Positions 58,423 to 64,000 of a DNA stretch of 64,000 bases are shown here, in pieces (position 1 is the first letter of the stretch; the number at the start of each line of letters is the position of its first letter). Location: contig CM053266.1 of assembly GCA_028583415.1 (NCBI GenBank), positions 5,217,217 to 5,281,216 of the forward strand, read 5' to 3'. This DNA comes from Protea cynaroides. Its lineage: Eukaryota; Streptophyta; Magnoliopsida; Proteales; Proteaceae. A program made the position numbers and the translations under genes. The notes beneath the pieces were generated by a model. It saw only the letters and a list, made by a program, of their open reading frames with translations. It had not been told where the DNA came from and ran no database searches.

Positions 58423-58649
58423 GATGCCACCCATACCAAGATCCCCCATGATAGAAGATGTGCTAGAGGCTTTGAGGAACATAGCACAGGGTATCAGGGA
58501 TGAGCAATAATGTCTGAATAAGGAGATCTCGGGTACCCTTGGGAATGGACCAAACCCTCCAGTGACCCCAACACCAGCACTTGGCCCTACCATGGAGTCA
58601 CATGCCATGGCAAACACACCTGGTCAAGTACCCGCAGTACTGATTTAGT
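58423..58649 (+). pseudogene. gag: T2R gag N-terminal fragment
   Basis: ATG PPIPRSPMIEDVLEALRN-IAQGIRDEQ-stop, then a Pro/Thr-rich stretch (TLGNGPNPPVTPTPALGP, ending GQVPAVLI). Layout resembles the Gln/Pro-rich N-terminus of A gag. The capsid-like domain and zinc knuckle are not found downstream. Weak call, based mostly on position and composition. Confidence 0.4.
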
Positions 58650-60149
58650 TAAGTTCCCCTGTACAGGTAGCACTATCAGTTGTGGTTGCACTCTCGGCTA
58701 CAGCGACGTTAGTTTGTGAAAGGGTTGTTCCTGCCAGAAGGAACAAAAGCAATGAAAGAGTGAGATTCTCACTTTGTAATTAGAAGAAATTGTTACAATC
58801 GCTTTAAAGATTATAAGTACTTCTTTTACCATCGAATTTTATTTTGAGTTTTATTTATCCATATAGAACCTGAACATTTGCTGCATGGATAGTTAATGTA
58901 CCACATCCATGGGAGATAGGAAATTTAAATTTTTAAAATTTTAGTTTTTGGATGGGAAAACCACGTGATATATTTTCTGAGGAAGCAATTGAGGAGTTAG
59001 AAACATGACCAAGACACTTGAAATTCTAAAATGAAGGGTGAGAACATTTGGAAGTTATATGGAAGAACACCAAGTAGAACAAAATTTAACGAGTAGTTAC
59101 TGAGGCAAATTGAGTTATTGAAACTAATTAAGTATATAAAAATAAAGAAAATTGAACACGATGTTGACCTCCCCTAGGATCGGCACTCGTATTAAAAGTT
59201 TTCCTACAGGATAGAACCTATAATGGGAAAAGAATCTATTAGTGGATTAGGGTATGAATTATGGAGGAGATACCTTTTACCCAGGATCGGTGATATATTT
59301 AACTAAGAAAATTAAAATGCCTTATACTTAAGGATAAGAATTGTTAATGTATTTAAGATTGAGAAGTGAATATGAGAAGTTAGTATTGATAATTCTTATC
59401 TAATGAGATATCAATGAAATTGATCGAGATTAAATAAACTTCAATGGTATTGAGAATTAATAAACCGCTATGCCTCAAGAAATGATTATGAGTAACAGAA
59501 GGTAAAGAAGTGTATACAGGATGTAAAAGGATATTTGTACTAAACCCTGCTCATAAGAAAAACTAAAGAGATAGAATTAGAAATAGATATGAATCCAAAA
59601 TCTATGAACTACTTAAGTAAATGATTTGAACATCCATGTTAATGACTTGAGGAGTGGATATAGATAATCTAAAGAAAATGGCGTGTCCCAACAAAAGTTG
59701 ATTAAAGTACATGACTTATAAAAATATAACGGGATAACAAAGAAGAAGATGTATGTCAATGTTACATTGAATTGAGGATAGTGATGGGAAAGGTAAAAGA
59801 AATGATCTAAGAAACTTGATAGAATCAAAAGAGTTGAAGGAAATCAGAATCTGAATTTTATTACTTTCCAACAAATGGCATCACAAAAAGATTTCTTTTC
59901 AATAAAGTAAGAAGAGTTGAGCAAGGATGAAATGTAGAATGTTAACCTTAAGAAGTGTCGAACGAACTTAGCTATGCTACGAGATAGCTATTCCACTGAC
60001 TACTCTAGTAATCACACTGTATTCCATGGGTGATGTGAGGAAACAAAACAAGGACCCCGGACTCGGCATGTTCATTATATACAGTAGAACCATTAACTAC
60101 TATAGACCAATTGCCCAACCATAAGTTGATTTGTTTTGTATAGTGAAAC
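58650..60149. other. T2R internal region without recognisable gene
   Basis: 1.5 kb, AT-rich, with only short frames. GACCTCCCCTAGGATCGGCA near 59165 and TTTTACCCAGGATCGGTGA near 59275 share a short motif. No gag or pol homology seen, so either strongly decayed or unrelated sequence. Ended by the T4b insertion. Confidence 0.4.
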
Positions 60150-60434
60150 TGTCACACCCCAATTCTGGCTGAACCAGAAGTGTGAGTGAACTGTCACTGA
60201 ACCAACGGTTCACACCATGATCTCAATAAGACCGTGTCCACTCATACAAACCATTACACATAACCATAATCAGAATATAATAAAATACAGTGGAAGACTT
60301 AAATTAAATGAACTGAGTGATCTAGTGATAAATAAATAAAATATCAAGTAATTCTCCACACCAAAACGTAATTAATATCCTTACATCACTTTATAAATCC
60401 CACTGAAAATAAATAAAATAATCAAAATAAAATC

Positions 60435-60572
60435 CTAGAGGTACCTGCAGAAAGGGCACTCGCATGAAGCGTCTTGCACGTCCTCTCCTGCTTGGACGTC
60501 CAAAGCAGCCACACCTCCATACACTGGAGCGTCCACGTAATCCTCCACTGTATAACCTGCATCATCATCTAA
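60435..60572 (-). CDS. LTR-borne short conserved open frame, T4b copy
   Basis: 45 codons plus stop after TTTTTAG, fully open: LDDDAGYTVEDYVDAPVYGG, AALDVQAGEDVQ, then DASCECPFCRYL. Identical architecture to the T1 copies (DDAG-T-EDY, APVYG--AA, SCECxxC near the stop) in a family whose LTR is otherwise hard to align by eye. Best single example of the motif. Confidence 0.47.
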   Translation of the reverse strand, partial: LDDDAGYTVEDYVDAPVYGGVAALDVQAGEDVQDASCECPFCRYL

Positions 60573-62019
60573 AAACATGTATATATACAAGGGTGAGCTC
60601 ACAACTTAGCTCAGTAAGACAATCAGACAATGCAACAAACATATGCATGAGTAACATTCACATCATGGTCTGGTTTTAAGTTTGCAATGTGCTATAGAAA
60701 GGATTAGAGGCCACCGCACCTCTATACACGAGTGTGTGAAGCCACCCAATGGATCAAACACCACTGTCATCCCACATGCATCCTACCATGGAATAGAGAT
60801 AGAGCTAAGGCATCCGGATCAATCATTGCCAACACCTCCCTTGATACTCTACCCATACCAACACGTAAGCCCCTATTGGCGAGGGCTTGCAAACTGGGCT
60901 TTCAACTAACCAATCCTATATGTCATCACAGTAGGCCCTATCCCAGCACAACTCTCTATGGCATAGAGATAGAGCTAGAGTCTAGTGACCAGGCCAGAGA
61001 CCATATCGCCACTTCCTCCCCCTGATACCCTACTCGCACCAAGCATGCTAAGATAGAACGATACGAAAGGTGCTAGTGTGAAGAATGATCCCAGACCTCC
61101 AGTCCTTCCCATTCCACACACCAACGAAAACAATCACATGCCTAACAGTCACATCCTAGCATAGCGAATATGCATAAACAATAATAATAATTGAAAGTAA
61201 AAGATGACATGCAAGTATGCACAAACATCATACCATAGAATCATGATTATTAACACTGATTTACTATTTATTAATCTATTAGGGTTTAGGTCTGATTCCC
61301 TTACCTGATGCTTGATTGATATCAAGCTCCGTGTCACAAGGTCCAAACTTGCTATCACAAGGTCCTACACAATGTTAGGTTTAATAAGAATAGTTTTTTC
61401 TTAGGTTTACGTTGGTCAGAAAACCAACTGGGTCAAAAACACTCTTCACAGAGCAGACCGGTCACAGGTACTGATCATAGCACTTTGGGGAAAACCTACG
61501 ACTGGTATGGTCGACCAGTCCCCACAAACCAGTCCCCGGGAGGTACCGGTCGCAGTACCAACCGGTATAGTCGACCGGTATGTCTCCGAAAGACCATACA
61601 CTTGGTTCTCGCCTTTCGTCGATCACCCTCTATTGATCCTACGGTTTCTCCTACACATTCTAGGTCTGAGCACTGAGTCAGAGTTATTTCCAACTCCATT
61701 CAAGTCCTAGCCTCGATGATCTTCGACTTTGAACTTGAATCTAGGGTTTACGACTAATTTAGGGTTTGTCGGCAAAAATAGGGTTTAGATCAATACCTTG
61801 CTTTGCATTATATCGATCCAATCATAACTAACCATCCTAGATTACTGAATGTAGAGGAAGGTTTAAGCACTTACCGTTGACTTGCGGTAATGTGTTCTTC
61901 GTCGAACGGAAATGGTGGCTCTTCCCTCTCCTTCCTAGCTCTTTCTCCTTCTTTAACCTCTTTCTCCTTTCTAGGGTTTTTGAGGATCAATGGAAGAGGT
62001 TTTTGGAGGTTTAAGGGTC

Positions 62020-62027
62020 CTTATATA
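62020..62027 (-). promoter_or_regulatory. TATA box in T4b LTR
   Basis: Minus strand TATATAAG in AGCCTATATAAGGACCC, about 310 bp into the LTR, the same relative place as in T1. Confidence 0.55.
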
Positions 62028-62137
62028 GGCTAGGATTAGGTTTAGGAAGCCTCCTAACAATAGGAAAGTCCTTCGGATTGAAATTTGGAAAGTGGGACCT
62101 GCAGAGATCCTTTTCCGGATCTAAGTCTGCGCAGGCC

Positions 62138-62162
62138 GTACCGGTCGACCATCGACCGGTAC
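62138..62162. repeat. Perfect palindrome in T4b LTR
   Basis: Arms GTACCGGTCGA and TCGACCGGTAC with a 3-base loop, followed by two more GACCGGTA copies to 62190. Part of the U3 of the LTR, upstream of the TATA box. Confidence 0.85.
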
Positions 62163-62334
62163 CATAGACCGGTACCATCGACCGGTATGATGTTTTTCAT
62201 ACTTGAATTGTATCGATTGGTCTGATTTCATACCTGGTTTTCATCTGCTCGTCCCGTCTGGTCCAGTGATGATTGGAAGACCTGTTACGACATGAAGCAA
62301 GGTTTAGATGGGGTTCATGGGTGCGGGTCTTACA

Positions 62335-62407
62335 ACTCCCCCACCCTTAAAAGAAATTTCATCCCCGAAATTTGCATGTAGGTTTCACAACTCCCCTACC
62401 CTTAAAT
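62335..62407 (-). promoter_or_regulatory. T4b polypurine tract, duplicated
   Basis: Minus-strand AAGGGTGGGGGAGT directly at the LTR (62335 side) and a second AAGGGTAGGGGAGTTGTG at about 62388-62405. The two have similar flanks (GAAATTT...CGAAATTT), suggesting a local duplication of about 57 bp. Confidence 0.7.
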
Positions 62408-64000
62408 TAAATTTCGGCCTCGAAATTTGAACATACCTTGGTCGTCGAAAAGGTTAGGGTATTCTTTTCTCATTGCGTTCTCTTCCTCCCAAGTAATTTC
62501 TTCCACAACTTGGCTTTTCAAATGCACTTTCACATAGTGGATATCCTTGCTTCGAAGATGTTGTACTTTTCGGCTTCTGAGCATCACAGGTACAACTTTA
62601 AACGTCAAGTCCTCTATCAAGTCTGGTGGGTCTACTGTCAAGATGTGCGATGGATCCCTGACGTACTTCTTCAATAAAGAAACATGGAACACATCATGAA
62701 CACTTGACATGGATGGTGGTAGAGCCAGTTCACATGCCACATTGCCACGTCTGGTGAAAATCTCGTATGGTCCCATATACCTGAGGGATAGCTTCCCCTT
62801 CTTACCAAACCGTTTCAGACCTCGCATAGGTGATATCTTTAAGAACACTTTATCACCCACTGCAAACTCTAGATCTCGACGTTGGTTATCTGCCTAGTGC
62901 TTTTGTCGAACTTGAGCTGTCTTCACCCTTTCCTTGATTTGATCAATCAGTCGACAAGTTTCTTCGACGAACTCAGGTCCTACAATCCTTCTCTCTCCCA
63001 CCTCATTCCATAACAAAGGTGTATGACATTTCTTGCCATAAAGTGCCTCATATGGAGCCATCTGGATCGTAGCCTGGCAACTGTTGTTATAAGCAAACTC
63101 GATGAGTGATAGCTTCTCGTCCCAAGCTCCTTTGAAATCTAGAGCACACGCTTTGAGCATATCTTCTAAGATTTGAATAGTTCTTTCTTACTGCCCGTCT
63201 GTCTGACGATGAAAAGTTGTACTAAACTTCAACTTGGTTCCCATGCCTTTTTGTAATCCTTCCCAGAACTTTGATGTAAAATGGAGATCTCTATCAGATA
63301 CTATACTTTCTGGGACGCCATGAAGTCTGACTATATTATTCACATATAACTTGGCCAGCTTCTCCATGGTATACTGAGGTCTGATAGCAATGAATCGAGC
63401 TGTCTTGGTAAGTCGATCGACTATAACCCATATTGCATCCACTGACCTCGGTGTCAAGGGTATGCCTGTGACGAAATTCATTGTGATACAATCCCACTTC
63501 CATTCTGGCTCTGGTAGTGGTTGTAACAAACCTGCGGGTCTCTACCTTTCTACTTTAACTTGCTGGCAATTTAAACATTGGAATACGAATCGAGCTACAT
63601 TCGTTTCCATACCCCTCCACCAATATAATATTCTTAAATCATGGTACATCTTGGTGCTTCCTGGATGTACCGAATATGGGGTGTAATGAGCTTCTATCAT
63701 AACTCGATCTCTGATATTTGAGTTCTCACTCTCAGGTATACATAATCATCCACGATACATGAGTACCTTGTCTAAATCCAAGGTAAAGTCAGGATTGCTT
63801 TTACCCTTTTCTAGATCTTCTTGCACAGTCTTGAGGTGTAGATCCTGTAGGATTGCCACTTTGACCTCATCTATTAGATCCGATGAGATCTTCAAGGCTG
63901 CGAACATCAACGTGAACTTATGAATTAAGCCTTGTTCTACTGGATCTCCTGCAGTGTCTAATATAAACTCTTCATCATTCTCTATTGAGCTTGAGGCTGC
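62402..64000 (-). pseudogene. T4b pol: integrase and chromodomain
   Basis: Minus strand, one frame from the window edge to 62402. RNase H/integrase linker (EQGLIHKFTLMFAALKI), zinc region with H...H and CLNC near 63565, core WDCITMNFVTGIPLTPRSVD near 63500, SDRDLHFTSKFW near 63280, WDEKLSLIEFAYNNS near 63110, GPYEI near 62770, chromodomain VKVHLKSQVVEEITWEEEN near 62500. Stops at only about five codons (near 63755, 63540, 63188, 62896), so this is the least damaged pol in the window. RT and gag lie beyond the right edge. Confidence 0.93.

Larger units (their letters stand above)
60150..62334 (-). mobile_element. T4b 3' LTR, minus strand
   Basis: 2185 bp. Plus strand TGTCACACCCCAATTCTGG...GGTGCGGGTCTTACA. 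Followed on the right by a minus-strand polypurine tract (ACTCCCCCACCC) and pol, so this is the 3' LTR. ACCGGT-rich block at 61450-61580 and palindromes at 62138-62190. Left flank GAAAC (60145-60149) is the possible target duplication. Confidence 0.92.

Overview
The window is repeat-only nuclear DNA of a flowering plant. I see no host gene, tRNA or rRNA. Almost every base belongs to LTR retrotransposons stacked inside one another. Most are Ty3/gypsy chromoviruses of the Del/Tekay kind: PBS matching initiator tRNA-Met, gag with one CCHC knuckle, PR-RT-RH-IN followed by a C-terminal chromodomain, and LTRs of about 2.2-3.8 kb. One is an Athila/Tat-like element with a tRNA-Asp-type PBS, and one is a 5.3-kb solo LTR of a large unidentified (possibly Ogre/Tat-like) element. 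I use working names: E1, T1b, T2L, T3, A/B, AT, S5, T4s, T3b, T2R, T4b.

Layout. 1-4945: E1 (+), 3' half of pol plus 3' LTR. 4946-8127: T1b (-), leader, PBS and 5' LTR. 8128-10400: T2L (+), LTR tail and an antisense leader gene. 10401-49211: T3 (-), split into six blocks by insertions. These insertions are the A/B composite in its 3' LTR (11993-29351), AT in its integrase (31212-43965, itself carrying S5 at 38059-43362), and solo LTR T4s in its RT (45403-47591). 49212-51607: T3b LTR (+), inserted into T3 gag. 51608-60149: T2R (+), 5' LTR, PBS, antisense leader gene and a gag fragment. 60150-64000: T4b (-), 3' LTR and pol. Target-site duplications and uninterrupted flanking reading frames establish four of these insertions exactly, and nesting reaches five layers.

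A/B is one structure, LTR - internal A - rearranged LTR - internal B - LTR, bounded by a single 5-bp target duplication. A keeps an open 425-codon gag but has lost PR, RT and most of RNase H. B keeps the whole gag-pol order but has many stops and frameshifts. Most stops in E1 are CAG to TAG, as expected from deamination of CHG-methylated cytosine in silenced DNA.

Three signals go beyond ordinary retrotransposon wreckage. (1) gag and pol are separated by a short GT-AG intron at the same codon and phase in two divergent families (70 nt in B, 67 nt in T3). (2) A gene runs antisense between the 5' LTR and gag in at least two families and appears to have its own leader intron. (3) A 33-49-codon open frame lies near the 3' end of the LTRs of all five Tekay-type LTR families here, in several ending in a CxCxxC motif. 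It follows a conserved GCTCACCC / T-tract / AG block. These are the best candidates for undescribed biology. All coordinates come from reading by eye, and LTR edges without a target duplication may be off by a few bases.
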